The notes: generated by a model not told the origin, from the sequence alone. 64,000 nucleotides of DNA from Alistipes sp. (GCA_017399485.1 JAFQCA010000037.1:36524-100523); one strand, 5' to 3'. Numbered from the stretch's first letter, positions 1 to 8,897 are shown. Numbers and translations: made by a program.

Positions 1-582
1 GGAATGTTATCCGTCGAAGGCAAGTCGGGGGTAAGGTCGGCAGAGGGCTGGTTTGCAGAGCGTTACCCCGAATATCAAGGGCCTGCGATAGTGCATCGTT
101 TGGACCAATCGACATCGGGAATATTGGTGATGGCAAAGAGCAAGGAGGTTCACAAAGAGTTGCAGGCGCAGTTTATTAATCGCTCGGTTAGAAAGAGTTA
201 CGTCGCCCTACTTAAAGCAAAGATTCAATCACAGAGTGGCCGAATATCGCTACCGATGAAACTCGACTACGACAATCGTCCCCGACAAATGATAAGCGCA
301 AAGGGAAAATCAGCCGTAACCGACTATGAAGTAATTGGTTACGAAGGAGATTACACACGTGTAAGATTCTACCCGCTGACAGGTCGCACACATCAGTTAC
401 GACTACATTCGGCACACCACGAAGGGCTCAATGCCCCAATCGTCGGAGATGATATATATGGCACAGGCGAGAGGGCTGATGCATTGGTTGGCAATAGATT
501 ATGCCTACACGCCGAGCGTTTGGAGTTTCGCCACCCAATAACCAAAAAGCAGATGACGATAGAGTGCAAGGCGGAATTTTGA
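1..582 (+). CDS. RluA-family pseudouridine synthase (5' truncated by window)
   Basis: This is the C-terminal part of an RluA/RsuA-class RNA pseudouridine synthase, which isomerises uridine to pseudouridine in 23S rRNA or tRNA. The reading frame is open from the first base and no start is visible, so the gene begins before the window; the Met at base 4 lies inside a family motif (Gly-Met-Leu-Ser-Val) and is not the start. Counting from that Met, the catalytic HRLD motif is at residues 31-34 (Asp34) and the GRTHQLR motif at 127-133. The visible length fits the short RluA type (about 220 residues). Which RNA position it modifies cannot be decided from this fragment. Confidence 0.9.
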   Translation, partial: GMLSVEGKSGVRSAEGWFAERYPEYQGPAIVHRLDQSTSGILVMAKSKEVHKELQAQFINRSVRKSYVALLKAKIQSQSGRISLPMKLDYDNRPRQMISAKGKSAVTDYEVIGYEGDYTRVRFYPLTGRTHQLRLHSAHHEGLNAPIVGDDIYGTGERADALVGNRLCLHAERLEFRHPITKKQMTIECKAEF

Positions 583-622
583 CAATAAATATTCGGTCCG
601 AAAACTATTTTTAGGTCCGATG

Positions 623-654
623 TTTGGATATCACAAAATACATACATATATTTG
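623..654 (+). promoter_or_regulatory. Promoter of tRNA-Ala
   Basis: Bacteroidota sigma-ABfr-type promoter: TTTG at 623-626, a 20-base spacer and TATATTTG at 647-654. Expected transcription start is about base 661, a few bases before the tRNA. Confidence 0.75.
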
Positions 655-666
655 CACAACAAAACG

Positions 667-739
667 GGGGATTAGCTCAGCTGGTTAGAGCGCTTGCATG
701 GCATGCAAGAGGTCATCGGTTCGAATCCGATATTCTCCA
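667..739 (+). tRNA. tRNA-Ala (anticodon GGC)
   Basis: A 73-base cloverleaf can be drawn. The acceptor stem is GGGGATT with ATTCTCC (one G-T wobble, one T-T mismatch). The anticodon stem CTTGC/GCAAG carries the loop ATGGCAT, giving anticodon GGC (reads GCC/GCU, Ala). The T arm is ATCGG-TTCGAAT-CCGAT. The discriminator is A at 739 and CCA is not encoded. It has its own promoter and terminator. Confidence 0.95.
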
Positions 740-759
740 CTTGGTTTTATGATAGCAAG

Positions 760-787
760 CGACTGATTTGGAATCCGTCGTTTTTTT
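760..787 (+). terminator. Rho-independent terminator after tRNA-Ala
   Basis: CGAC/GTCG and GATT/AATC form an interrupted stem with a three-base loop, followed directly by seven T residues (781-787). Confidence 0.6.
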
Positions 788-927
788 ATTGATATCATTA
801 TAGTGATAGGGCCATACTCTATGTGGGCGGAAATATGGGCAAAGAGATTCTGTCGCTAACCACCGAATAATATTTGGCACAGCGATTGCTCAGCATAAGG
901 CAGAAATTAGTTCTAAATTTACGCTTT

Positions 928-1497
928 ATGAAAAAAATTCTACTATCATTTACGTTGCTCGCTATGGCGGCATCTATCGTCGGCTGCTCGCAGAAGGCTA
1001 AATGGAATCACAAAGAGAAACAGGCTATGCGAGAGGCTTTGCGCGAATACCGTGATATGGTATATTTAGCCGATTTGACCGAACCTGAGTTTGTCATATT
1101 CACCGATGATGTGGCTAACGACATCGAGACGGTATATCCCGTTTACACGACATTTATCGAGATGCCGGGTGTAAACGACACCGTTGATATGTTCGTAGTA
1201 ACAACCATTGTCGAGGAGTTGAACGCCGATGCTCACAATATGCGACACATATATCCTTACCGATACTTGGTGAGTGAAGGTATGCTCCCCGACAAATTAT
1301 CGTTGGAGCAGCAACGACAATTCTACAAATGTTTTGCACAGAAGGTAAACCAGCAATTTGCGACAATGGAGCAGTTCATCGGCGCGGTGTTGGCCGACAC
1401 AACGGCTCAATCACAAATAGCACAGATGCAGAGCCAATGCGCAAACGAACTATTCGACTGGGTAATTGAAGTTGATGAAGTCGATGTAGTCGAATAA
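928..1497 (+). CDS. Hypothetical lipoprotein
   Basis: A 189-residue protein with a lipoprotein signal: Lys-Lys near the start, a hydrophobic stretch, then a lipobox ending Val-Gly-Cys at about residue 20. I chose the ATG at 928 because it starts this signal peptide; an upstream in-frame ATG at 874 would put 18 extra residues before it. The mature part is charged, mostly helical in look and rich in acidic residues near the C-terminus, with no domain I recognise. It stands alone between the tRNA-Ala terminator and a hairpin at 1551. Likely exported and membrane-anchored; function unknown. Confidence 0.7.
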   Translation: MKKILLSFTLLAMAASIVGCSQKAKWNHKEKQAMREALREYRDMVYLADLTEPEFVIFTDDVANDIETVYPVYTTFIEMPGVNDTVDMFVVTTIVEELNADAHNMRHIYPYRYLVSEGMLPDKLSLEQQRQFYKCFAQKVNQQFATMEQFIGAVLADTTAQSQIAQMQSQCANELFDWVIEVDEVDVVE

Positions 1498-1550
1498 TGG
1501 AAACCACTGCATTAAAGCCAATATAGTATTACCTTTTTCCTAACAAAAGA

Positions 1551-1578
1551 GAGGCGGTCAAGGATTCTTGACCGCCTC
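1551..1578. terminator. Hairpin between convergent genes
   Basis: A perfect 12-bp stem (GAGGCGGTCAAG and its complement) with a GATT loop. There is no long T run on either side; on the minus strand it is followed by CTCTTTTG. It probably ends transcription of the lipoprotein gene and/or of the operon read from the other side. Confidence 0.6.
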
Positions 1579-1590
1579 AAAACTATAAAC

Positions 1591-1772
1591 GCTTATATAC
1601 ATTATTACACTCCCATTAAGTCAGTCTGCTTGCTTTAAGCATACATTGCGGACTTTCGCCGCATTAGCAAATCTGACCCACCCCCAACCCCCGCCTCAGG
1701 CAGGGGCTTTGGTCGCCTTTTTTAGGCTCCAAAATAGGTACAACTAAAGTTGTATAATTTTATATATAAATT
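1591..1772 (+). repeat. 182-bp structured intergenic repeat, copy 1
   Basis: This block matches, in opposite orientation, the stretch 31275-31456 over the same 182-base length. A 50-base core (1672-1721) is identical in both; the flanks differ by scattered substitutions. It contains several hairpins: GCGGACTTTCGCCGC, CCCCGCCTCAGGCAGGGG and ACAACTAAAGTTGT. The two copies keep the arms paired despite substitutions. No reading frame is evident. It fits a REP-like or MITE-like element; it fills most of the gap between the lipoprotein gene and the lipid kinase gene. Confidence 0.8.
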
Positions 1773-1822
1773 CAACCTATATACCAACATTCAATTACAT
1801 ATTCATACTACGTCAGTACGAA

Positions 1823-2785
1823 TTAATCGTCCAAAAACTCTTTGGTAACGATTACTCGTACAGCGCGGTGCATAATCTTAAACTCCAACGGGGTTGTACC
1901 CAACAACTCGCCATCGACTTCAAGCATAATATCAGGGGTTGATTCAATACGTATATGGCGACCTCGATAGTGAGAAACGTGGCCAATACTATAGATATCA
2001 CCATTAAACAGACGGCGCAGACGGAAAAGAATCTGCCACCAGTGCATAGGACGATAGAGCGTAATATCGAACAAACCGTCATCGGCAACCGCCAGAGGCA
2101 ACTGCTGCGTTCCGCCGCCATTATACTTACCGATACCGATGGCGATACTGAACAAGAGATTGCTATGCACCAACTCACCATCAATCCAAACCTTGACACC
2201 TGTAGAGTGGTAACTAAAGAAACTCTTGACGCTACCTTGAGCATAGAGGTGACGGCCTCGACGTCCGAGAGCCTTATAATGCTCATATATCTTGGTCACC
2301 GAAGGGTCGAAGCCAACACCCGCCACATTGGCCATATAGCGTTTCTGGGCATACTGCGACTCTTCGTACTCCACTTCGCCCACATCCTGAAGGAACGAAT
2401 AGCCCTCGCGAATGGCTCGTACAGACTCGGCATAACGGGTAGGGATGCCATACATACGAATCCAATCGTTACCCGTACCTACGGGAATAACGGCAATCGT
2501 CACCTCCGAAGTAGGCACACTCTGTTGGATAAACAGGCCATTTACCACCTCGTGCAATGTGCCGTCACCACCAATGACTATGATGCGGCGATAACCGTCA
2601 TTCACTGCCTGAACGGTGAGTTCCGTAACGTGATACTTATGTTGCGAGAAGACCAACTCATAAGGGATGTCATTCTCGCGGATAAGTTTGGTAATGAGTG
2701 GCAAATCCTCCAATCCGCGACCAAAGCCTGCTACGGGATTGACAATGACGTACCACGTCTGCGATATATCGGTATGCGGATACAC
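1823..2785 (-). CDS. Diacylglycerol/lipid kinase family protein
   Basis: A 320-residue member of the DagK/YegS lipid kinase family, which phosphorylates diacylglycerol or a related lipid with ATP at the inner face of the membrane. Visible motifs are the N-terminal NPVAG (16-20), the nucleotide-binding GGDGTLHEV (72-80) and PVGTGNDW (101-108), all typical. The start is a GTG four bases after the pepD stop, so the two are almost certainly co-transcribed; no better ATG precedes the NPVAG motif. It is the last gene of a minus-strand run (beta-barrel, phoH, pepD, kinase). Substrate cannot be told from sequence; sphinganine or undecaprenol are other possibilities. Confidence 0.88.
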   Translation of the reverse strand: MYPHTDISQTWYVIVNPVAGFGRGLEDLPLITKLIRENDIPYELVFSQHKYHVTELTVQAVNDGYRRIIVIGGDGTLHEVVNGLFIQQSVPTSEVTIAVIPVGTGNDWIRMYGIPTRYAESVRAIREGYSFLQDVGEVEYEESQYAQKRYMANVAGVGFDPSVTKIYEHYKALGRRGRHLYAQGSVKSFFSYHSTGVKVWIDGELVHSNLLFSIAIGIGKYNGGGTQQLPLAVADDGLFDITLYRPMHWWQILFRLRRLFNGDIYSIGHVSHYRGRHIRIESTPDIMLEVDGELLGTTPLEFKIMHRAVRVIVTKEFLDD

Positions 2786-2789
2786 TTTA

Positions 2790-4253
2790 CTACTTTTTAG
2801 GTGCGTTATTTAATGTATGGAGGAGGAAGTCGTAGAACTTCGCAACAGAGGCAATCTCGACCTTCTCATCGGGAGAGTGAGGATAGCAGATTGTCGGGCC
2901 AAATGATATCATATCCAAATTAGGATATTTACCACCAATGATACCGCACTCCAAGCCTGCGTGGATAGCCATAACGGCTGGCGACTTACCGTAAAGAGCC
3001 TCATAAGATGCCAACATAGCCTTCAAGATGGGTGATTGCATATTAGGAGCCCAACCATCGTAACTACCTGAAAGGACAACATCGAAACCTGCCAACTCCA
3101 ACGCAGCCTTGATAGCATCGCCCAAAGCCTCTTTCTCGGAGCGAACTGAAGAACGGGTAAGACACTGCACCTTAACCTTGCCATCGGCATAAACGACACG
3201 AGCCATATTATTTGATGTCTGCACCAAACCCTCCATAGCCAACGACATCTTGTCAACGCCATCGGGACAAGCCGTAAGAGCAGCAACCAACTGCCAAGAA
3301 GTTTGAGTATCCATACACTCAGCAGGCGTGGCGCACTCCGAAGCCTTGATAGAGATAGAATCCTCAATACCCGCAAACTCGGCAATAGCCGTCTTCTCGA
3401 AAGCCTCTACTTCGGCCTTAACAGCAGCCAACTTAGACGCCTCGACCAAAACAACGGCCATAGACTCACGAGGTATAGCATTACGCAAACCACCACCATC
3501 GATAGCCGCAATCTTCAAATCGGTAATATCGTACAAACGACGCAAAGTGCGAGCAAGAAGTTTATTCGCATTGGCACGCTGACAGATAATCTGGATACCA
3601 GAGTGTCCTCCTTTACAACCCTTGACGGCAATTTCCAACGCCTTATACCCTTCGGCAGGGGCAGCAACAGCCTCGATAGGTTTCTCAGCACTTACATCCA
3701 TACCACCGGCGCAACCTACATACAACTCGCCTTCGGTCTCTGAATCGAGGTTCAACAAAATGTCGCCCTGCAAAAGGCCCTCCTTAAGGCCAAAAGCACC
3801 ATCCATACCTGTCTCCTCAGTGGCAGTAAAAAGCGCCTCGATAGGACCGTGAGGAATAGTATCATCCTCAAAGACAGCCAAAATAGCAGCCACACCGATA
3901 CCATTATCGGCACCCAGCGTTGTGCCGTTAGCCGTCACCCACTCGCCGTCGATATAGGCCTCGATGGGGTCATTCTGGAAATCGAATACCTTATCGTTAT
4001 TCTTCTGCGGCACCATATCGACGTGGGCCTGAATAACGATACCCTTTCTATCCTCCATACCTGCGGTGGCAGCCTTGCGCATATAGACGTTACCCGCCTC
4101 ATCGACCTGATGCTCGATAGAGTGCGCAACAGCAAAATCTACAACATATTGACGAATCTTCTCCTCGCTATGCGAAGGATGGGGAATATTACAAATCTCA
4201 GCAAAGTGTTTCCACACAAGTGCCGGCTTAAGTGATGTTAAATTCTTGTCCAT
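2790..4253 (-). CDS. pepD: Aminoacyl-histidine dipeptidase (M20C)
   Basis: A 487-residue zinc dipeptidase of the PepD (Xaa-His/carnosinase) family, cytosolic, releasing amino acids from dipeptides. Zinc ligands and catalytic residues are all in place: HVD at 77-79, Asp116 in GADNG, the EE pair at 146-147, Asp170 in NLDSE, and the C-terminal HAGLECG motif. Length equals that of typical bacterial PepD. It starts 45 bases after the phoH stop and ends 4 bases before the lipid kinase start, so it looks like an operon member, although the functional link between these genes is not obvious. Confidence 0.94.
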   Translation of the reverse strand: MDKNLTSLKPALVWKHFAEICNIPHPSHSEEKIRQYVVDFAVAHSIEHQVDEAGNVYMRKAATAGMEDRKGIVIQAHVDMVPQKNNDKVFDFQNDPIEAYIDGEWVTANGTTLGADNGIGVAAILAVFEDDTIPHGPIEALFTATEETGMDGAFGLKEGLLQGDILLNLDSETEGELYVGCAGGMDVSAEKPIEAVAAPAEGYKALEIAVKGCKGGHSGIQIICQRANANKLLARTLRRLYDITDLKIAAIDGGGLRNAIPRESMAVVLVEASKLAAVKAEVEAFEKTAIAEFAGIEDSISIKASECATPAECMDTQTSWQLVAALTACPDGVDKMSLAMEGLVQTSNNMARVVYADGKVKVQCLTRSSVRSEKEALGDAIKAALELAGFDVVLSGSYDGWAPNMQSPILKAMLASYEALYGKSPAVMAIHAGLECGIIGGKYPNLDMISFGPTICYPHSPDEKVEIASVAKFYDFLLHTLNNAPKK

Positions 4254-4297
4254 AGTCTTATTAGTTTTATATTTGATTTCTTAATTATAATTCTCAT

Positions 4298-5320
4298 CTA
4301 TTCGTCGTTGCCCTCATCGCGCTTATGACGCAGACGCACCATCGGAGCGTCGTGAGGCATAGCCTGTTCGGCAGCCTTATCGAATGCCTCGACAATATAC
4401 TTAACCAAGTGGTGACGCACAATATCGCGCTTATCGAACTCGACCATACCGATACCCTCAATATCACGCAGTGTAGCCATTGCACCCATCAATCCGCTAT
4501 CGCTCTTACGCGGAAGGTCTATCTGTGTAACATCACCCGTTACGATAAACTTGGCATTGCGGCCCATACGTGTCAAAAACATCTTAATCTGCGAGCGGGT
4601 GGTATTTTGCGCCTCGTCCAAAATAACGAAGGCATTATCCAACGTGCGACCACGCATATAGGCCAAAGGAGCAATCTGCACAGTACCATCTTCCAGATAT
4701 TTCTGCAACTTGGCGGCGGGTATCATATCGTTCAGCGCATCGTACAAAGGCTGGAGATAGGGGTCCAACTTCTCTTTCATATCACCGGGTAGGAATCCCA
4801 ACTTCTCGCCCGCCTCGACTGCCGGACGTGTCAATATCACGCGGCGCACCTCACGCTCCTTAAGAGCCTTAACGGCCAACGCGATGGCTGTATAGGTCTT
4901 GCCTGAACCCGCAGGACCAACGGCAAACAATAAATCGTTATGCTCATACAACTCAACCAGACGGCGCTGATTGACGGTACGGGCGCGGATAATATTGCCG
5001 TTATTACCATAGACTATCGTATCACGCTCGGCAACAGGCTCTGCAGCATCGCTCAAGCCCGTAGAGAAGGCTTGCGCGACAACCTCTTTGGAGATATGGC
5101 CATACTTAACGTAATACTCAACCAATGCATTCATCTTGCGCTCGAAAGCGGTTACCTCACGCTTGGCACCCAGCACCTTGAGCGAGGAGCCTCGCGCAAC
5201 AATCTTAACCGTAGGCGACAGGGCTCTCATCTGCTCAAGATAGACATCTTGCGCACCATACAACTCGCGGGTATCGACGCCCTCGATGATAATCTCTTTA
5301 TTTATTGATTCTTGCGTCAT
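4298..5320 (-). CDS. phoH: PhoH-family ATPase
   Basis: A 340-residue PhoH-like P-loop protein. Walker A is GPAGSGKT (135-142), Walker B is the hydrophobic run ending LDEAQNT (234-240), and the conserved TRPAVEAGE and GDVTQIDLP motifs are present. Residues 1-110 form the usual small N-terminal domain. PhoH2/PhoL proteins are linked to RNA metabolism and ribosome maturation (family knowledge). It begins 6 bases after the stop of the upstream beta-barrel gene, so both share a transcript. Complete, with no odd features. Confidence 0.93.
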   Translation of the reverse strand: MTQESINKEIIIEGVDTRELYGAQDVYLEQMRALSPTVKIVARGSSLKVLGAKREVTAFERKMNALVEYYVKYGHISKEVVAQAFSTGLSDAAEPVAERDTIVYGNNGNIIRARTVNQRRLVELYEHNDLLFAVGPAGSGKTYTAIALAVKALKEREVRRVILTRPAVEAGEKLGFLPGDMKEKLDPYLQPLYDALNDMIPAAKLQKYLEDGTVQIAPLAYMRGRTLDNAFVILDEAQNTTRSQIKMFLTRMGRNAKFIVTGDVTQIDLPRKSDSGLMGAMATLRDIEGIGMVEFDKRDIVRHHLVKYIVEAFDKAAEQAMPHDAPMVRLRHKRDEGNDE

Positions 5321-5326
5321 CTTCTT

Positions 5327-5956
5327 CTAAAACATATAACCTAAACTCAATACCGCCCAATAGTTCGATGTCGAGAACTCAGCACCCTCAAAATAGTTGG
5401 CGGAGTTGGAAAAATTACCCGTAAAACGCGCATCAAGCAACAAGTGTCGCGTAAGATTTACTCCCGCACCCACAGCATAGCCAACCATCGAGCGCATACG
5501 GCCAAACTCGATACGCTCTGCACCACTATCATAACGTGCCGTGCCTGCAAGCGACAGAACAGGGCCTATGTTGAGGCGCACGGGGCCTAAACCGCGATAC
5601 GAGAAGAGTAAGGGTATCTCGAATACACTCGACTCAACTTCTGCCGAAGACCCTCCCACTGAGGCATCTATCTCGTTGTAGAGATAAGCCAATTCCATCT
5701 GCAAGGCGTAATAATCGGCCCAAATGAGCGACATAGACAACGCGCCCCTAAGGCCCAATCGCGGAGCAAGGTCGATAGCCGATGTCGATGAAAACATATA
5801 GGCCGCACCCGCCATCAAACCCATTTCAACCGATGAGCGAGGCTGACGGATAGAGCGTTGATTAAGATAGCGAGAATAATCCTCCTGAGCAAAGCCGCAT
5901 TGAGCCATACCCAAAACCGCTATCAATGATATTATATATCGCACAATGGCTTTCAT
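5327..5956 (-). CDS. Outer-membrane beta-barrel protein (PorT/OMP_b-brl type)
   Basis: A 209-residue exported protein with a signal peptide ending at about residue 23 (Gly-Phe-Ala-Gln). The rest alternates polar and hydrophobic residues in about eight strands and ends in Phe after LGYM, the usual C-terminal signature of small outer-membrane barrels. It is first in the minus-strand operon with phoH, pepD and the lipid kinase. A -7-like box (TATATTTG on the minus strand, 6006-6013) lies about 50 bases upstream of the start. It may be PorT-like, but I cannot separate it from other barrels of this size. Confidence 0.75.
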   Translation of the reverse strand: MKAIVRYIISLIAVLGMAQCGFAQEDYSRYLNQRSIRQPRSSVEMGLMAGAAYMFSSTSAIDLAPRLGLRGALSMSLIWADYYALQMELAYLYNEIDASVGGSSAEVESSVFEIPLLFSYRGLGPVRLNIGPVLSLAGTARYDSGAERIEFGRMRSMVGYAVGAGVNLTRHLLLDARFTGNFSNSANYFEGAEFSTSNYWAVLSLGYMF

Positions 5957-6124
5957 CTCACTACAAAATCGGGGCTATTGCAAAAGCAACAGGCACATTA
6001 ACTTTCAAATATAGGCATTTTTTTGCAAACCGTGCTATCGAAAGGGATACTTTTTGGCAAATTCATCAGAAATCGCATACCCAACACGGGATAAAAGGCC
6101 ATTAAACTACAAATAATTTTGAAT

Positions 6125-6159
6125 TTTGAATTTTGAATTATGAATTTGTATTATCTTTG
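6125..6159 (+). promoter_or_regulatory. Promoter of der
   Basis: TATCTTTG at 6152-6159 matches TAnnTTTG. TTTG boxes at 6125 and 6132 bracket the ideal -33 spacing (23 and 16 bases), so the exact -33 is uncertain. A start near 6166 means the ATG at 6140 is not transcribed and supports 6194 as the der start. Confidence 0.55.
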
Positions 6160-6193
6160 CGCTCGAATATCGAATATAAAGTTTAGAAAGATA

Positions 6194-7498
6194 ATGAGTT
6201 TAGTAGCAATCGTAGGTCGCCCCAATGTAGGCAAATCAACACTTTTCAACCGTTTGGTAGGACACCGCCAAGCAATCGTGGACGAGACGGCAGGTACAAC
6301 ACGTGACCGTCATTACGGAAAAACGGATTGGAACGGCAAGGAGTTCTCGATTATCGACACGGGCGGTTATGCCGTAAATACGGATGACATCTTTGAGGAT
6401 GACATCCGTCGTCAGGTGATTTTGGCGATTGAGGAGGCCGACTTGATTCTCTTTATGGTTGAGGTTAAGACAGGTGTTACCGACCTCGATATGATGATGG
6501 CAGACGTATTGCGACGCTCTGGCAAGAAGGTGATTGTGGTCTGCAACAAGGTAGATAACTACGACCTTATTTATCAGTCTCACGAGTTCTACTCTTTGGG
6601 ATTGGGCGATATATTCTGCATCAGTTCGATGTCGGGTAGCGGCACAGGCGATTTGATGGACGAAATACTGAAGCAGTTGCCAGAGGATGCGAAGGCTGAG
6701 GTTGAGGAGGATTTGCCACGAATAACAATTGTAGGTCGCCCCAACGTTGGTAAGTCATCGCTTACAAATGCTCTTTTGGGCGAGGAGCGCAACATCGTTA
6801 CGAACATAGCAGGAACAACACGCGACTCTATTCACACGCGCTACAACAAGTATGGTATGGACTTCTATTTGGTTGATACCGCAGGTATGCGTAAGAAGGG
6901 TAAGGAGATGGAGGATTTGGAGTTTTACTCTGTGATGCGTTCTATTCGCGCCATCGAAAACTCCGACGTCTGCATTCTGATGCTTGATGCACAGCAGGGC
7001 TTGGAGTCACAGGACTTGAATATCCACAATCTTATCGTTCGTAACCGCAAAGGTTGTGTGATTGTCGTAAACAAGTGGGACCTCATCGAAAAGGAGAGTA
7101 ATACGATGAAGGAGTGGCGCGAGTTTTTGGAGAAGAAATTGGCTCCGTTCAATGATATTCCAATCATCTTTACATCGGTGCTAAACAAGCAACGTATATT
7201 GGAGGTATTGCAACAGGCTATTCGCGTTTACAATTCGCGTAAGCGTCGCATTCCGACTTCGGAGTTGAACGACTACATATTGCCCATTATCGAGGATTAT
7301 CCTCCTGCATCGACAAAGGGCAAGTATATCCGCATTAAGTATGCTACCCAACTTCCGACGCCCACACCGCAGTTTGCATTCTTTGTGAATCTGCCACAAT
7401 ATATCAAGGAGTCGTACCGTCGCTACTTGGAGAACAAGATGCGTGAGCAGTGGGACTTCTCGGGTGTACCTATTCAGATTTACTTTAGACAGAAATAA
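6194..7498 (+). CDS. der: Ribosome biogenesis GTPase Der
   Basis: A 434-residue double GTPase that acts in 50S subunit assembly. Both G domains are visible: GRPNVGKST at 8-16 with DTGG (55-58) and NKVD (118-121), then GRPNVGKSS at 181-189 with DTAG and NKWD further on, followed by the KH-like C-terminal domain. Length agrees with the family (about 435). I chose the ATG at 6194 rather than the in-frame ATG at 6140, because the promoter -7 box lies between them and because it starts at the usual MSLVAIVG. Single-gene unit closed by a strong hairpin. Confidence 0.96.
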   Translation: MSLVAIVGRPNVGKSTLFNRLVGHRQAIVDETAGTTRDRHYGKTDWNGKEFSIIDTGGYAVNTDDIFEDDIRRQVILAIEEADLILFMVEVKTGVTDLDMMMADVLRRSGKKVIVVCNKVDNYDLIYQSHEFYSLGLGDIFCISSMSGSGTGDLMDEILKQLPEDAKAEVEEDLPRITIVGRPNVGKSSLTNALLGEERNIVTNIAGTTRDSIHTRYNKYGMDFYLVDTAGMRKKGKEMEDLEFYSVMRSIRAIENSDVCILMLDAQQGLESQDLNIHNLIVRNRKGCVIVVNKWDLIEKESNTMKEWREFLEKKLAPFNDIPIIFTSVLNKQRILEVLQQAIRVYNSRKRRIPTSELNDYILPIIEDYPPASTKGKYIRIKYATQLPTPTPQFAFFVNLPQYIKESYRRYLENKMREQWDFSGVPIQIYFRQK

Positions 7499-7517
7499 AA
7501 AGGTAAATATAAACAAA

Positions 7518-7546
7518 CAAGGCTACACATTGGTGTAGCCTTGTTT
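7518..7546. terminator. Bidirectional terminator between der and the lipoprotein gene
   Basis: Ten-bp perfect stem CAAGGCTACA/TGTAGCCTTG (7518-7527 with 7534-7543), followed by TTTC and preceded by an A-rich run. It serves the convergent der and minus-strand lipoprotein genes. Confidence 0.8.
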
Positions 7547-7570
7547 CATATAATGACGCAGTGATTCTGC

Positions 7571-8494
7571 TTAAATTGATGTGGTCCAAGCCGACTCGGC
7601 TTTAAGAGTGCCATCATCATTCATTTGGAGCGGGGGAAGAAGCCAAGCCTTGCCAAAGAAATCTGAAATGTTTTTGGGTGTAATCTCATAAAAATAAGAA
7701 GTACTACCAAAGTTTATATTGATATATTTAACAGTTGCTTCACTATTCATATTATTGATGTAGAATACTTTATCCCCATCTATATCTACTCCGTGTGTAA
7801 CAACGCTATTTCTGCTTCTCTCAATACTCATATCACCCTTGGGTGCTAAGCAGTAGAGGTAAATTGCTTCACAATTTGTGTCACTAATGTAGTTACCCTC
7901 CTCATCATACAATACCATCATCCAGTCATAAACCTTGGGTTCATTACAAAGGTTATCGACTGAAATCTGGAACATTTTTGAAGGACGTGCCATAGTAATA
8001 CTTCCCAAATTTATCTCACTTCCGCTCAAAGTGTATGTGCCAGAACAATACATATACTCCATACCCTGTCTATTGCTATAAGCGGTACTATATGAGTTAA
8101 TATATGCAGTATAATAGGTGGTCGCATCTGTCATATCCCCAAGACTAATCTCGCCTGTATGATAAATTGCGTAGAACTTCTTACCATCTGCCAAATTAGC
8201 CAATGCGGGAAGATTCGTGTCAATAGCATTCCATCCATCTGCGGTCTTTTTAAGTTTCAAAGTATTGGCATGGGACGTGAAATCAAGCCATCCCTCGCTT
8301 CCCTCAAAGATAATCAAAATCTCGTCACCAGCTTCCCAATCAGCCTTCACTGCACGAGAGCCATTATCAAAACTAGCCTTATCGGCAACTGTAAAGTTTA
8401 CTTTTACCTTATTGTCAATGGCATTATCATCCTTCTGACAACCTACAAAACCCATAACTGCCAATGCCACGACAGCCATTAAAATTTTTTTCAT
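7571..8494 (-). CDS. Fimbrillin-like lipoprotein
   Basis: A 307-residue lipoprotein. It has a hydrophobic signal followed by a lipobox ending Gly-Phe-Val-Gly-Cys at about residue 19. The N-terminal region contains RAVKADWEAGDEI, the kind of segment seen at the start of Bacteroidales fimbrillin-family proteins (my recognition of the pattern, not a search). The rest is beta-rich with many Tyr and Asn. It starts 36 bases after the stop of a 40-residue peptide gene and is probably co-transcribed with it from the promoter at 8866-8897. It could be a surface fibre subunit or anchor, but this is inference. Confidence 0.6.
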   Translation of the reverse strand: MKKILMAVVALAVMGFVGCQKDDNAIDNKVKVNFTVADKASFDNGSRAVKADWEAGDEILIIFEGSEGWLDFTSHANTLKLKKTADGWNAIDTNLPALANLADGKKFYAIYHTGEISLGDMTDATTYYTAYINSYSTAYSNRQGMEYMYCSGTYTLSGSEINLGSITMARPSKMFQISVDNLCNEPKVYDWMMVLYDEEGNYISDTNCEAIYLYCLAPKGDMSIERSRNSVVTHGVDIDGDKVFYINNMNSEATVKYININFGSTSYFYEITPKNISDFFGKAWLLPPLQMNDDGTLKAESAWTTSI

Positions 8495-8530
8495 CTTTCG
8501 TTTAATTTTTATCGTTAGACATTCAGTTGA

Positions 8531-8653
8531 TTAAAGAGGTGTTTCACCACCCGGCCATACGGGATAGTTTCCTCCCGATTGTGCAAAACCTGCCTCCACC
8601 TGCACCTCCAGTACCTCGACCTCGGGTGCTACATAATTCAATTTGCTCTCCAT
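8531..8653 (-). CDS. Small 40-residue peptide, unannotated type
   Basis: An ATG at 8653 opens a 40-residue frame ending TAA at 8531. The product begins MESKLNYVAPEVEVLEVQVE, continues with Ala-Gly-Phe-Ala-Gln-Ser, and has a Gly/Pro-rich tail. The front half is acidic and strand-like; the second half looks disordered. It has no signal peptide and no Cys. The layout (short acidic PEVEVLEV-type peptide just before a fimbrillin-like lipoprotein gene) resembles small hypothetical proteins I associate with Bacteroidales genomes, but I cannot confirm this here. Codon use is ordinary. Function unknown. Confidence 0.6.
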   Translation of the reverse strand: MESKLNYVAPEVEVLEVQVEAGFAQSGGNYPVWPGGETPL

Positions 8654-8865
8654 AATTAGTTTAATTTATTAAGATTGATAACTAATAGACACAGCAATCC
8701 GCCCCGCACAAATTAATATGCGAGGTACTATTTTATAAGTGTCTGATTTACAATTATTTACTAAATTGGGGGGGGGTATATAAACACATTTCAGATTTTA
8801 GAACAAACCCGAAACTATTATGCAACGTATTGTTTATCACCCTCATATAACACTGACTATAATGT

Positions 8866-8897
8866 ACAAATATAGTTACTTTATGATGAAAAAGCAA
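8866..8897 (-). promoter_or_regulatory. Promoter of the small peptide/lipoprotein operon
   Basis: On the minus strand: TTG (8897-8895), 21 bases, TATATTTG (8873-8866). Transcription would start near 8859, giving a leader of about 205 bases that contains a run of nine C (plus-strand G tract 8768-8776). Confidence 0.65.

Noticed and set aside
874..927. N-terminal extension of the small lipoprotein
   Set aside because: The lipoprotein signal begins only at the ATG at 928.
1955..2800. Long plus-strand open frame opposite the lipid kinase gene
   Set aside because: It is a mirror of the minus-strand kinase gene, has no family-like motif, and its codon use is atypical.
3303..4235. Plus-strand frames opposite pepD
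   Set aside because: Shadows of pepD; no start context, no conserved residues.
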